DNA of 12,030 bases, from assembly GCA_964373575.1 (NCBI GenBank), contig CAYJVB010000024.1, positions 1 to 12,030 of the forward strand. Direction: 5' to 3'. Within the stretch, counting starts at the first letter, position 1. Every line of letters begins with the position of its first letter. Shown here piece by piece: positions 5,768 to 12,030 of this stretch. The DNA comes from CAYJVB01 sp964373575. Lineage in GTDB: Archaea; Aenigmatarchaeota; Aenigmatarchaeia; CG10238-14. Made by a program: the position numbers and the translations under genes. Below the pieces are notes generated by a model. That model was not told where the DNA came from and searched no databases. It saw only the letters and a list, made by a program, of their open reading frames with translations.

Positions 5768-5807
5768 TTTAGTTTTCATAAACCATTAAACAATTTAGTT
5801 TTCATAA
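5768..5807 (-). repeat. Two exact 14-bp direct repeats over the hydrolase promoter
   Basis: On the minus strand TTATGAAAACTAAA occurs at 5768-5781 and again at 5794-5807, identical at all 14 positions and 26 bases apart. The gene-proximal copy overlaps the predicted TATA box of the hydrolase lipoprotein. The arrangement fits tandem sites for a regulator or a duplicated promoter core. The spacing of about two and a half helical turns puts the copies on opposite faces of the DNA. Confidence 0.6.
5774..5782 (-). promoter_or_regulatory. TATA box of the hydrolase lipoprotein gene
   Basis: TTTATGAAA on the minus strand is centred about 34 bases before the ATG at 5744, predicting a leader of roughly 8-9 bases. 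It shares its sequence with the upstream repeat copy, so a second, weaker start about 26 bases further upstream is possible. Confidence 0.45.
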
Positions 5808-5869
5808 TATGGAATTTATCGGTTATTAATGAAAAATAATCAAGTAAGAGTTCCTGAAATTAAACAGAA

Positions 5870-6673
5870 TTATATACCTTTTCTTCCTTTGATTAATTGT
5901 TTTATACCAGAAGTAATTTTTTTACTATCGCCTCTCATATCTAATTCAGGAAATCTTCTATAAAACTCAGTTTTTTGTCTTGTTAATCTTTGTGCAGCTA
6001 ATCTAATGAAATTGTGAATGCCTTCATTTGTCACAAGTTGCACGGGATCTTCTAATTCGTCAGTATGGGCAACTGCCATATCAATATACAATGGCACTGC
6101 ACTTGGTAATCTTACCTCTTCCCTAGTAGCTATATCATACAGTGCTAAAATAAGTTCTCTATTAGTATCTACTCTGGCTAGAATACTTTTTGGCCATCTA
6201 CTTGAATCTCCAAGGACATAAGATTTTCTAGTTATATTGTAAAAAGCCGAGAATGCTCTCAGATCATTCCTTATATCTCTACCCCCATCACTAGCATTTC
6301 GTATTACTCCAAAATTAGTATCGCCATAACCATAATAGATAACTGACCCCGGGGCTTTATAATCAAATAAGGCTTCTAACACATCTAAGGCCATGGATAT
6401 GTATCTATCACCATAATTATCTCCAACCGCATCATTAACACCTTTTAAAACTCGATCATCTGTTTTACAAATAGAATATGGAGGTTCTATATGTCGAACA
6501 TCCCTAATAAAAGCTGTTCTACTAGGTTTTGATGTTCTTGGATCAATAAGTATACGATCATAGAGGTCACTCGCTAAATGACGATAGTTAACTCCTCCTG
6601 CTGATTGTGCCGCAAAAACTTTTACAAGGTCATCAAAACTCGCATATTGTGTTAAATCAAATGGGAATTTCAT
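5870..6673 (-). CDS. Unrecognised 267-residue protein
   Basis: The start is placed at the ATG at 6673 (MKFPFDLTQYASF), giving 267 residues. A longer frame begins at 6706, but its codons 2-4 are a perfect TATATAAA box (6696-6703) about 26 bases before 6673. The longer version would therefore not be transcribed whole. The protein is soluble, without signal peptide or membrane span, and mixed alpha/beta. Visible segments include a central YYGYGDTNFG motif, a paired basic/acidic helix DGGRDIRNDLRAF, and a strongly basic C-terminus (KKITSGIKQLIKGRKG) that could contact nucleic acid. I recognise no family and no catalytic signature. It lies 125 bases from the hydrolase gene and 83 bases after the end of pheT, both on the same strand, but has its own promoter. 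Confidence 0.8.
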   Translation of the reverse strand: MKFPFDLTQYASFDDLVKVFAAQSAGGVNYRHLASDLYDRILIDPRTSKPSRTAFIRDVRHIEPPYSICKTDDRVLKGVNDAVGDNYGDRYISMALDVLEALFDYKAPGSVIYYGYGDTNFGVIRNASDGGRDIRNDLRAFSAFYNITRKSYVLGDSSRWPKSILARVDTNRELILALYDIATREEVRLPSAVPLYIDMAVAHTDELEDPVQLVTNEGIHNFIRLAAQRLTRQKTEFYRRFPELDMRGDSKKITSGIKQLIKGRKGI

Positions 6674-6695
6674 GGCTTTAAATGTAACAATAAAG

Positions 6696-6703
6696 TTTAT
6701 ATA
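6696..6703 (-). promoter_or_regulatory. TATA box that fixes the start of the 267-residue protein
   Basis: TATATAAA on the minus strand is centred about 26 bases before the ATG at 6673. It is the cleanest TATA in the window and predicts a leaderless mRNA. It lies inside the longer reading frame, immediately after the ATG at 6706. Confidence 0.7.
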
Positions 6704-6756
6704 CATATTGCAGAGTTATGACAGAAATATACAACAGCAGTAATTTCAATAATTTC

Positions 6757-8433
6757 CTAATTTTTATTTTTTAACAATTCAAAAATCAATTCAACATCAA
6801 ACTCGCATGCAACAACAGGCATCTCTATTTTCCACTTTTGCAACACCAATGGATGTACCTCACCAAAATTAACTACTGGCATAAATTCATAATCCAGCCT
6901 TCCAGATCTTCCGGGAATGAATGAAGTATGATCGCCCTCCTCTAATTTCAAACCTTCTACGCCCAAATTTCTCAATACGCTTTCAACTAAAGCTTTAATC
7001 TCGGAGAAATTAGTTTTAGAGTGACATAGCGTTACAGCCAGTCTCTTAGAAGTTCTACCGCCGCTCTCAGTTTCATTATCTAACAGAACAACATCACCAA
7101 CCTCAAAAACATTCTGCGGATATTCATTGTGTTTGTTCCTTTCCAAAACCTCCATCAAGCTAGGCAATAGCCAATTTCTGACAACATTATATTCGTTAGT
7201 TTTTGAGTTATCAGTTTCAGCAATAGAAACTTCTGGAACATTCATCTTAGCAAACAGGTTTTCTTTGTTGGTCAACATGAACGTCAAACACTCTTGCAGG
7301 CCATAACCCACCATTAAACTTCTCAATTTAGTTGCAAATGATTCTAATGGGTTCTCTTCACCAATTGTAGAAACATTCGGAATAAATGCTTCGAAATTTT
7401 CATAACCGTAAGCTATCGCGATATCTTCGACTAGATCAAATGTGTGCATAACATCTGTCCTATAGCAAGGCACCAGTACCTCAATATTATCATTCCCTAT
7501 CTCTATCGCGTCGTATCCCATTCTCTGCAAGTACTCAATTATCTCGAAATTAGTAAGTTTCAGTCCAAGTGTTTTATTAACATATTTTGGATCTAAATTC
7601 ATCATTGCCGGACTTAAGTCAGGTGTATAAACAATACCCTTCTTTGGATCTCTTATCTTTGTTTTTTGAACAACAGCTCCCCTATCAGCAAATGTCGTCG
7701 CTATAATATTCAAAACTTCTCTGGCAGCTTTTTCATCTGTTGCAGTTATATCAACAAAAATGTTTCTTGTCTCTTCTGTAATTTTAGTATGATTTCCATT
7801 AATGATAGGTGGCATTGACAATACATTCCCTTTTCCATCTACAAGCAAAGGATATTCTAACATATTATGAAGTATCCACGAATAGTCACTGCCTTTAGGA
7901 TGTTTTTCAAGAATTTCTTTCATCGACCATTCTTTTGTCTCATCTAATGGAACAAATTTGAATTCCGGACCTTCTGTTGTATAGGTTACAGGAAACGCAA
8001 TTTTGTCCAAATCATGCAATCCAATAGCAACCTTTCTCCTTTTTCTGCCATGAGTAACATGAAGCTTTTCTTGCATTTGTATAATCGATTTTAAAAAGCT
8101 CTCTGACATAGCAACATCTTTGATAATACAAGAAACAAACACAGATCTAACTCTAGCAGTTTGCGGTTCGACTATAACTAAATATTCTGAATTATCGGCC
8201 TTGTATTTTCTCAACCCTTTCTCAATATTCATGAATGATGCAAAAGCTCTAGCTAAGCCCTCAACAGAAAGCATATCAGGCCTGTTAGGGAATATCTCTA
8301 CTGAAAAATTATCGCTTTCCTTGCCTTCCCATCCTATACCAAGCATTGGCAGTCTTTCTTCTATTTCTTCAATAGGAACAGGTTTCCCTAGCAATTTGCA
8401 AAAATTATTGTAATCTACTGTTATTACCGGCAT
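6757..8433 (-). CDS. pheT: Phenylalanine--tRNA ligase beta subunit, archaeal type
   Basis: 558 residues from the ATG at 8433, the usual length for archaeal/eukaryotic PheT. An alternative start 24 bases upstream is disfavoured because a strong GGAAGTGATC site sits two bases before this ATG. The subunit pairs with PheS as an (alpha-beta)2 enzyme that charges tRNA-Phe. In order: the N-terminal region with VEIFPNRPDMLSVEGLAR (45-62), a B3/B4-like region (about 90-255) with PPIINGNHTKIT near 208-219, a B5 domain ending in VPCYRTDVMHTFDLVEDIA (321-339), and the C-terminal catalytic-like domain that lacks active-site motifs. There is no tRNA-binding EMAP-type N-terminal domain or FDX-ACB domain, as expected for the archaeal form. 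It is the last gene of the operon, its start four bases past the MazG-like stop. Confidence 0.96.
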   Translation of the reverse strand: MPVITVDYNNFCKLLGKPVPIEEIEERLPMLGIGWEGKESDNFSVEIFPNRPDMLSVEGLARAFASFMNIEKGLRKYKADNSEYLVIVEPQTARVRSVFVSCIIKDVAMSESFLKSIIQMQEKLHVTHGRKRRKVAIGLHDLDKIAFPVTYTTEGPEFKFVPLDETKEWSMKEILEKHPKGSDYSWILHNMLEYPLLVDGKGNVLSMPPIINGNHTKITEETRNIFVDITATDEKAAREVLNIIATTFADRGAVVQKTKIRDPKKGIVYTPDLSPAMMNLDPKYVNKTLGLKLTNFEIIEYLQRMGYDAIEIGNDNIEVLVPCYRTDVMHTFDLVEDIAIAYGYENFEAFIPNVSTIGEENPLESFATKLRSLMVGYGLQECLTFMLTNKENLFAKMNVPEVSIAETDNSKTNEYNVVRNWLLPSLMEVLERNKHNEYPQNVFEVGDVVLLDNETESGGRTSKRLAVTLCHSKTNFSEIKALVESVLRNLGVEGLKLEEGDHTSFIPGRSGRLDYEFMPVVNFGEVHPLVLQKWKIEMPVVACEFDVELIFELLKNKN

Positions 8434-8435
8434 TC

Positions 8436-8445
8436 GATCACTTCC
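8436..8445 (-). promoter_or_regulatory. Shine-Dalgarno site of pheT
   Basis: GGAAGTGATC is nine-of-ten complementary to the archaeal 16S 3' end and lies two bases before the ATG at 8433. It overlaps the TGA stop of the MazG-like gene, so the two are probably translationally coupled. It decides the start of pheT. Confidence 0.75.
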
Positions 8446-8788
8446 TGTATTTTTCAAACCTCTTTTTGTTGAATTCTAGTTTTCTAAAATACTCTGTTTC
8501 TAGATCCATATTCAAAAAATTGGCAATAACCATTAAGTAAATAAAACAATCTGTTAATTCTTCTTTCAGGTTTTCTAATTTTTCATCCTCTGGTTTCATC
8601 TTTAGGGATATATGATCTCTCGAAATTTTCTTTACTATATTTGCAAACTCGCCAACTTCTCCAGTTAATGCAACTGTAAGAAATTCTAACCGTTCAATTT
8701 TTCCTGCTTCAGTAGATACATCCCACCATTTAGCAAAATACTCTTTATCAAATTTGTCTTGTATTTCTTGAATTTGTTTTAGCTCCAT
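8438..8788 (-). CDS. MazG-like nucleotide pyrophosphohydrolase
   Basis: 116 all-helical residues, typical of a single-domain MazG-like protein. Metal-binding signatures are present: E44 and E47 in LTGEVGEFANIVKK, then E76, E77 and D80 in LKEELTDCFIYL, followed by the NFLNMDLE stretch common in the family. These enzymes hydrolyse (d)NTPs to the monophosphate and pyrophosphate with magnesium and help clear aberrant nucleotides or lower alarmone levels. The exact nucleotide is unknown. The gene starts 10 bases after the SDR stop, with a weak TTTGA site four bases before its ATG, and ends four bases before the pheT start. It is thus locked between an oxidoreductase and an aminoacyl-tRNA synthetase subunit, probably on one polycistronic mRNA. 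Confidence 0.9.
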   Translation of the reverse strand: MELKQIQEIQDKFDKEYFAKWWDVSTEAGKIERLEFLTVALTGEVGEFANIVKKISRDHISLKMKPEDEKLENLKEELTDCFIYLMVIANFLNMDLETEYFRKLEFNKKRFEKYRK

Positions 8789-8798
8789 AATATCAAAC

Positions 8799-9545
8799 CT
8801 ATTTTAAACTATATCCCCCGTCAACAACTAACATTTCACCCGTGATATAACTTGCATCATCTGAGGCTAGAAAAACTATCGCTCTTGCTATTTCTTCAGG
8901 TTCTGCAATTCTTTTAAGTGGGGTTTGCTGTTTAAAAAATTCTATAAGTTTATCTCCAGCACCTTTAGTCATATCAGTATTAACATTACTTGGTGCAACA
9001 GCATTAACTCGTATTTCTGGAGCTAATTCTTTGGCAAATGATTTTGTTAATGTTATTAAACCACCCTTTGCAGAAGTATAAGCAAGAACAGGTGCAGCAC
9101 CTAAAAAGCCATATACAGAAACAAGATTAATTATAGAACCAGTACCTTGTTTTTTCATAATGGGAGCAACTTCCCTTATCATCAACCATGCGCTAGTCAA
9201 GTTGGCATCAATTGTTTTATTCCATGTTTCTATATCAGACTTCCAGTCTCCAGGTCTAAGAATTTCTCCAGCATTATTTACTAATATATCAATTCTCCCA
9301 TATTTACTCATTGTCTGATTTACCAACCTTTTAACATCTTCTTCTTTGGTAACATCCGCTTGAGCAAGAAATGAATTATCTTCGCCTACTCGTTTCACTA
9401 CTAATTCAGCTTTTTCTTTATTAGTTTTATAGTTTACAATAACTTTACAACCTTCTTTTGCTAACTCAACAGCAGTAGCTTTTCCTATTCCACGAGAAGA
9501 TCCGGTTATTATTGCAACTTTATCTTTTAGTTTCATTTCAACCAC
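8799..9545 (-). CDS. Short-chain dehydrogenase/reductase (FabG-like)
   Basis: 248 residues of classical SDR. The cofactor motif TGSSRGIG is at 14-21, DVT at 64-66, NNAG at 90-93, and the catalytic tetrad is N115, S143, Y156 and K160 (YTSAK). The C-terminal segment ends ITGEMLVVDGGYSLK, the usual FabG/glucose-dehydrogenase-type ending. It should reduce a keto group or oxidise an alcohol with NAD(P)(H). FabG-like similarity does not prove a fatty-acid role, since archaea lack the standard pathway. The GTG at 9545 has GAGGCGA four bases before it, in the same register as the other sites here. The ATG at 9536 would overlap the pheS stop as ATGA and gives the more familiar MKLKDKVAIITG beginning, so it remains a real alternative. 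Either way the gene overlaps pheS and is translated from the same operon. Confidence 0.95.
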   Translation of the reverse strand: MVEMKLKDKVAIITGSSRGIGKATAVELAKEGCKVIVNYKTNKEKAELVVKRVGEDNSFLAQADVTKEEDVKRLVNQTMSKYGRIDILVNNAGEILRPGDWKSDIETWNKTIDANLTSAWLMIREVAPIMKKQGTGSIINLVSVYGFLGAAPVLAYTSAKGGLITLTKSFAKELAPEIRVNAVAPSNVNTDMTKGAGDKLIEFFKQQTPLKRIAEPEEIARAIVFLASDDASYITGEMLVVDGGYSLK

Positions 9546-11053
9546 ATCTTCGCCTCTCTCAACAACTTCAAATCATTCCAATACAACTGACGAATATCAT
9601 CTAACTTGTATTGAATCATAACCAATCTTTCAAAACCTGGTCCCCACGCAAGAACAGGAATATCTTTGCCTAGCAGTGGTTTAACAACTTCAGGTCTAAA
9701 CATTCCAGCCCCGCCAAGTTCAATCCATGATTTATGTTCAGGATGAAATACCTCTATCTCAGTTGACATCTCGGTGTATGGAAAGTATGCAGGTCTGAAC
9801 CTTGCCTTCTCAAAGCCAAGCTTAGCGAAATATCTCTTCAAATATCCCAAGAAGTGTCTATAATTAACCTCACCGACAACTATACCATCGGTTTGATAGA
9901 ATTCAGCCAAATGTTTCCAGTCCAAAACCTCATTTCTGAAAACCCTTCCAACAGAAAAATATTTTGCAGGTAGAGCATCGTTATCAACATCCTTTCTTAA
10001 CTGAGCTAATGTTCTGGCAGATAATGAAGTAGTATGCGTCCTCAAAATAACTTTCCTAGCAAACTCTTCATCCCATTTATATTGCCATCCAATAGAATTA
10101 GCGGTTCCACCAAATTCATGTGTGTCCTTGACAGCTTTCACTATCTCTTGTTCAGGTAGACTTCCCATAGCTGGTGTTTTCATATAGAAGGTATCAGCTA
10201 GATCTCTTGCAGGATGGTCTTGTGGTTGATACAATGCATCAAAATTCCAAAATGACAATTCAACAATAGGTCCAACCATTTCTTTGAAACCCATTTCAAG
10301 CCAAATACTTCTAATGTACTCAATAACCTGAGTCATAAAATGCTTTTTAGCAGGATGAATCCTAGCAGCGGTAATCGCAACATTATATGCCCTCAACCCT
10401 TTTGTCTTCCACTCTCCCTTCTTCAAAATCTCTGGTGTTAACTGTCCTATCTCTTTTCCAAGCTTTATCTTCGAAGCTACATTTTTTCCACTAGTTGTTA
10501 AAGAGAAATATTTCTTGACGTCTGATTTTATTTTAACTAAACCTCTCTTAACTAGTCTGTCAACAACATCAGCATCAAATTTGTCAGATTGTAATGATTT
10601 CTTACTTATTTGCGAAATTGCATCTTCTTCAGGTGATTTCTCCTTCAACGCCTTTTCTCCTTCTTCAGTTAAAGATAATTTGCCACCTTCGATGGAAATC
10701 CATGAATTCCTTTTTACCCAAACTAGACCAATTGAAAAATGAGCCAACTTTTTCTTCAAATTTTCTATATCAGCAATTCCATTTTCCACAGCCCGCAACA
10801 GCTTTTTTTCTGGCAAGCCTCCCCTCGCATATTCCACACCCTCTGTGGTAAGATCTAAAAAGTTAGTTACATCCTCTTTAATCTGTACAAATTTTTTTTG
10901 GCTAAGCCATAGAGTGGCTTTCTCTATAGAATCTTTATGTAGTTTCGTTGACTTTTCCAGTTCTTGAACTGAGATCTGTTTTTTACCTTGCAAAGCCTTC
11001 AGTATCTTCTTTTCATGCTCATGCAACTGTTGTATAATCTTATCTAAAGACAT
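9533..11053 (-). CDS. pheS: Phenylalanine--tRNA ligase alpha subunit, archaeal type
   Basis: 506 residues, matching the long archaeal/eukaryotic PheS, not the short bacterial one. The first 200 residues form winged-helix-like repeats (for example ILKALQGKKQISVQELEKST near 17-36), used for tRNA contact in this lineage. The class II catalytic domain follows: motif 1 from about HPAKKHF at 233-239 through GPIVELSFWNFDALYQPQDH (261-280) and PARDLADTFYM, motif 2 as FSVGRVFRNE (366-375) with R373, and motif 3 as GPGFERLVM (471-479) with R476. It forms the catalytic half of the (alpha-beta)2 enzyme with PheT. GAGTGATC two bases before the ATG supports the start. It is the first gene of a four-gene operon in which an SDR and a MazG-like gene intervene before pheT. 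Confidence 0.97.
   Translation of the reverse strand: MSLDKIIQQLHEHEKKILKALQGKKQISVQELEKSTKLHKDSIEKATLWLSQKKFVQIKEDVTNFLDLTTEGVEYARGGLPEKKLLRAVENGIADIENLKKKLAHFSIGLVWVKRNSWISIEGGKLSLTEEGEKALKEKSPEEDAISQISKKSLQSDKFDADVVDRLVKRGLVKIKSDVKKYFSLTTSGKNVASKIKLGKEIGQLTPEILKKGEWKTKGLRAYNVAITAARIHPAKKHFMTQVIEYIRSIWLEMGFKEMVGPIVELSFWNFDALYQPQDHPARDLADTFYMKTPAMGSLPEQEIVKAVKDTHEFGGTANSIGWQYKWDEEFARKVILRTHTTSLSARTLAQLRKDVDNDALPAKYFSVGRVFRNEVLDWKHLAEFYQTDGIVVGEVNYRHFLGYLKRYFAKLGFEKARFRPAYFPYTEMSTEIEVFHPEHKSWIELGGAGMFRPEVVKPLLGKDIPVLAWGPGFERLVMIQYKLDDIRQLYWNDLKLLREAKMWLK
9550..9556 (-). promoter_or_regulatory. Ribosome-binding site supporting the GTG start of the SDR gene
   Basis: GAGGCGA lies four bases before the GTG at 9545 and differs at one position from GAGGTGA. 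The register equals that of pheS, pheT and the mini-protein. It sits within pheS codons for Glu-Ala-Lys, so part of the match could be coincidence. Confidence 0.4.
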
Positions 11054-11055
11054 TA

Positions 11056-11063
11056 GATCACTC
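11056..11063 (-). promoter_or_regulatory. Shine-Dalgarno site of pheS
   Basis: GAGTGATC lies two bases before the ATG at 11053. The GTGATC core pairs with the archaeal 16S 3' end and is in the same position relative to the start as in pheT. Confidence 0.6.
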
Positions 11064-11083
11064 TATAAAAACTTTAGAATTAG

Positions 11084-11093
11084 AAATATTAAC
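11084..11093 (-). promoter_or_regulatory. Candidate TATA element of the phe operon
   Basis: GTTAATATTT on the minus strand is centred about 36 bases before the pheS ATG. This predicts transcription starting near 11062, so the leader would be about 9 bases and begin at the ribosome-binding site. A TTTTTATAG element at 11064-11072 looks stronger but lies too close to the start codon. Confidence 0.35.
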
Positions 11094-11116
11094 TTTTTGT
11101 AGATAAAAGTTAAACG

Positions 11117-11141
11117 AATTGGTACGGCATCACAACCAATT
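11117..11141. repeat. Inverted repeat between the sugar dehydrogenase and pheS
   Basis: AATTGGT and ACCAATT form a perfect seven-pair stem around an 11-base, relatively GC-rich loop. It lies 32-56 bases past the dehydrogenase stop and upstream of the phe promoter. It could be a 3'-end structure or a regulator site. No T-run follows on the minus strand. Confidence 0.3.
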
Positions 11142-11172
11142 TATTAATTCTCCAGAAGACTTAAATGCTTTT

Positions 11173-12030
11173 TTATTCTCTAATTCCATGTTTTCTAGCC
11201 ATCTCTTTGTTAACATGATCAACAGATTTCAACAAATCATGTGAGATATTTTTTTCTTCAAGCATTCCAATCAAAGCCTGCAAATCTTTTGGTAAACACT
11301 TACCACCAAACGCCTTACCTAAAACAGTTCCATACTTTCCTATTCGCGAGTCCATTCCCACAATTTCAGCAATTCTCTTGATGTTATCATCACTTAGACC
11401 AAGTTCTTTTCCAACAAGGAATATCTGATTCCAATAAGAGATTCTATCAGCCAAAGCACAATTAGCAGTATATTTCAAGAATTCAGCCTCTTTTATTTTC
11501 ATTCTGAAAACTGGAATTTTAAAAGGTGAATACAAGTTTTCTAATATATCTCCAGATCTTTTGTCTAACTCCCCAATAACAATTCTCTCATCATTGGAAA
11601 AATTTCTTCTGAATTTTTCTTCATTATTCCATGTGTTGTGAATCTGCGTCAAAAATTCAGGATTCATGCAGACACCGAAATCTTTTCCAGCCTTCTTTCC
11701 AGAATTTTTTTCTACAATAGGGATAACAGTATATTCTATAGTTCCCGGTAGAACTGTACTTTTGATAATAATAAGATGATAACTACTTTTTTGGTTCAAA
11801 GCATTTCCGATTTCTTCAGAAACAGATTTAATGAAGCTAGGATCAAATTTTTCTTCAATAGTTGGTGTTGGTACGATAATAAATGATATATCGCTTTTAT
11901 TAATGGCATCACTAATTTGTTGTGTTGTTTTATATCCTTCTTTCGCCAATTGTTCAAGTCTTGTGTCAGAAATATCTTGAAATAAAACGTCATTTCCGCT
12001 ACTTAATAACCCTTTACCAACTTCAAATCC
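11173..12030 (-). CDS. UDP-glucose/GDP-mannose-type dehydrogenase, 5' partial, lacking the C-terminal domain
   Basis: The frame is open to the right edge, so only about the first ten residues are missing; 285 are visible. It begins in the Rossmann glycine motif (GFEVG), continues with an FQDIS acidic strand end, VPTPT near 53-57, an STVLPGT motif near 91-97 and NPEFL near 123-127. The central dimerisation helix follows with EAEFLKYTAN (K186, N190), and the catalytic cysteine C245 sits in GGKCLPKDL. These are hallmarks of nucleotide-sugar dehydrogenases, which oxidise a UDP- or GDP-sugar twice with NAD+ to the uronic acid for surface polysaccharides. The protein ends about 40 residues after the cysteine, so the usual C-terminal UDP-binding domain of roughly 100 residues is absent. 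No continuing frame follows the stop. It may be a short subfamily or a truncated gene; the sugar substrate cannot be assigned. Confidence 0.88.
   Translation of the reverse strand, partial: GFEVGKGLLSSGNDVLFQDISDTRLEQLAKEGYKTTQQISDAINKSDISFIIVPTPTIEEKFDPSFIKSVSEEIGNALNQKSSYHLIIIKSTVLPGTIEYTVIPIVEKNSGKKAGKDFGVCMNPEFLTQIHNTWNNEEKFRRNFSNDERIVIGELDKRSGDILENLYSPFKIPVFRMKIKEAEFLKYTANCALADRISYWNQIFLVGKELGLSDDNIKRIAEIVGMDSRIGKYGTVLGKAFGGKCLPKDLQALIGMLEEKNISHDLLKSVDHVNKEMARKHGIRE

Noticed and set aside
6018..6221. Plus-strand frame inside the 267-residue protein gene
   Set aside because: Antisense shadow with a low-complexity Ser/Thr-rich product and no promoter or ribosome-binding site.
6718..6774. 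18-codon plus-strand frame between the 267-residue protein and pheT
   Set aside because: Hydrophobic, AT-driven sequence overlapping the pheT 3' end; no TATA box or ribosome-binding site was seen.
8120..8413. Plus-strand frame within pheT
   Set aside because: Antisense to conserved PheT sequence; Ser/Leu-rich translation typical of a shadow frame.
8434..8457. Eight-residue N-terminal extension of PheT
   Set aside because: It would place the start inside the MazG-like gene. The strong site at 8436-8445 and the usual MPxITV-like beginning support 8433.
10515..10851. Two overlapping plus-strand frames within pheS
   Set aside because: Both are antisense to the N-terminal winged-helix region of pheS and give no recognisable protein.
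11796..11993. Second minus-strand frame near the right edge
   Set aside because: It overlaps the nucleotide-sugar dehydrogenase in another frame; the dehydrogenase frame carries the family motifs.

Overview
The window looks like chromosomal DNA from an AT-rich, small-genome archaeon. The evidence is archaeal/eukaryotic-type PheS (N-terminal winged-helix region) and archaeal-type PheT, a MinD-like ATPase, and TATA boxes about 25-30 bases upstream of start codons, several with no room for a leader. Ribosome-binding sites resemble GGTGATC, which pairs with an archaeal 16S 3' end. A DPANN-type lineage (Woesearchaeota/Pacearchaeota-like) is plausible, but this is an inference; no rRNA or other lineage marker is present.

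Left part (1-3756): the shortened 3' end of a sorbosone-dehydrogenase-like gene; a small orphan protein with a degenerate P-loop; a secreted protein on the minus strand; a full-length NAD(P)-type aldehyde dehydrogenase; and a MinD/ParA-family ATPase with an amphipathic C-terminal tail. Each seems to have its own promoter.

Middle part (3757-6756): a run of short or orphan genes. It holds a 65-residue unknown protein, a 33-residue Cys/His-rich mini-protein (4045-4146) that looks metal-binding, a lone nucleotidyltransferase-fold protein, a convergent alpha/beta-hydrolase lipoprotein whose promoter carries a tandem 14-bp repeat, and an unrecognised 267-residue protein. This is the most accessory-like stretch.

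Right part (6757-12030, minus strand): a tightly packed four-gene operon, pheS - SDR oxidoreductase - MazG-like pyrophosphohydrolase - pheT, in which two metabolic or house-cleaning genes separate the subunits of phenylalanyl-tRNA synthetase. Upstream lies a nucleotide-sugar dehydrogenase gene running off the right edge. It stops after its dimerisation domain and lacks the usual C-terminal substrate-binding domain.

Two initiation modes can be read directly. Single genes tend to be leaderless, with a TATA box 25-30 bases before the start. The phe operon genes and the mini-protein have Shine-Dalgarno-like sites. These rules move three starts inward from the longest reading frame: 3802, 6673 and 8433. 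No rRNA, tRNA, CRISPR array or insertion sequence was seen, and no gene-free stretch exceeds 300 bases.
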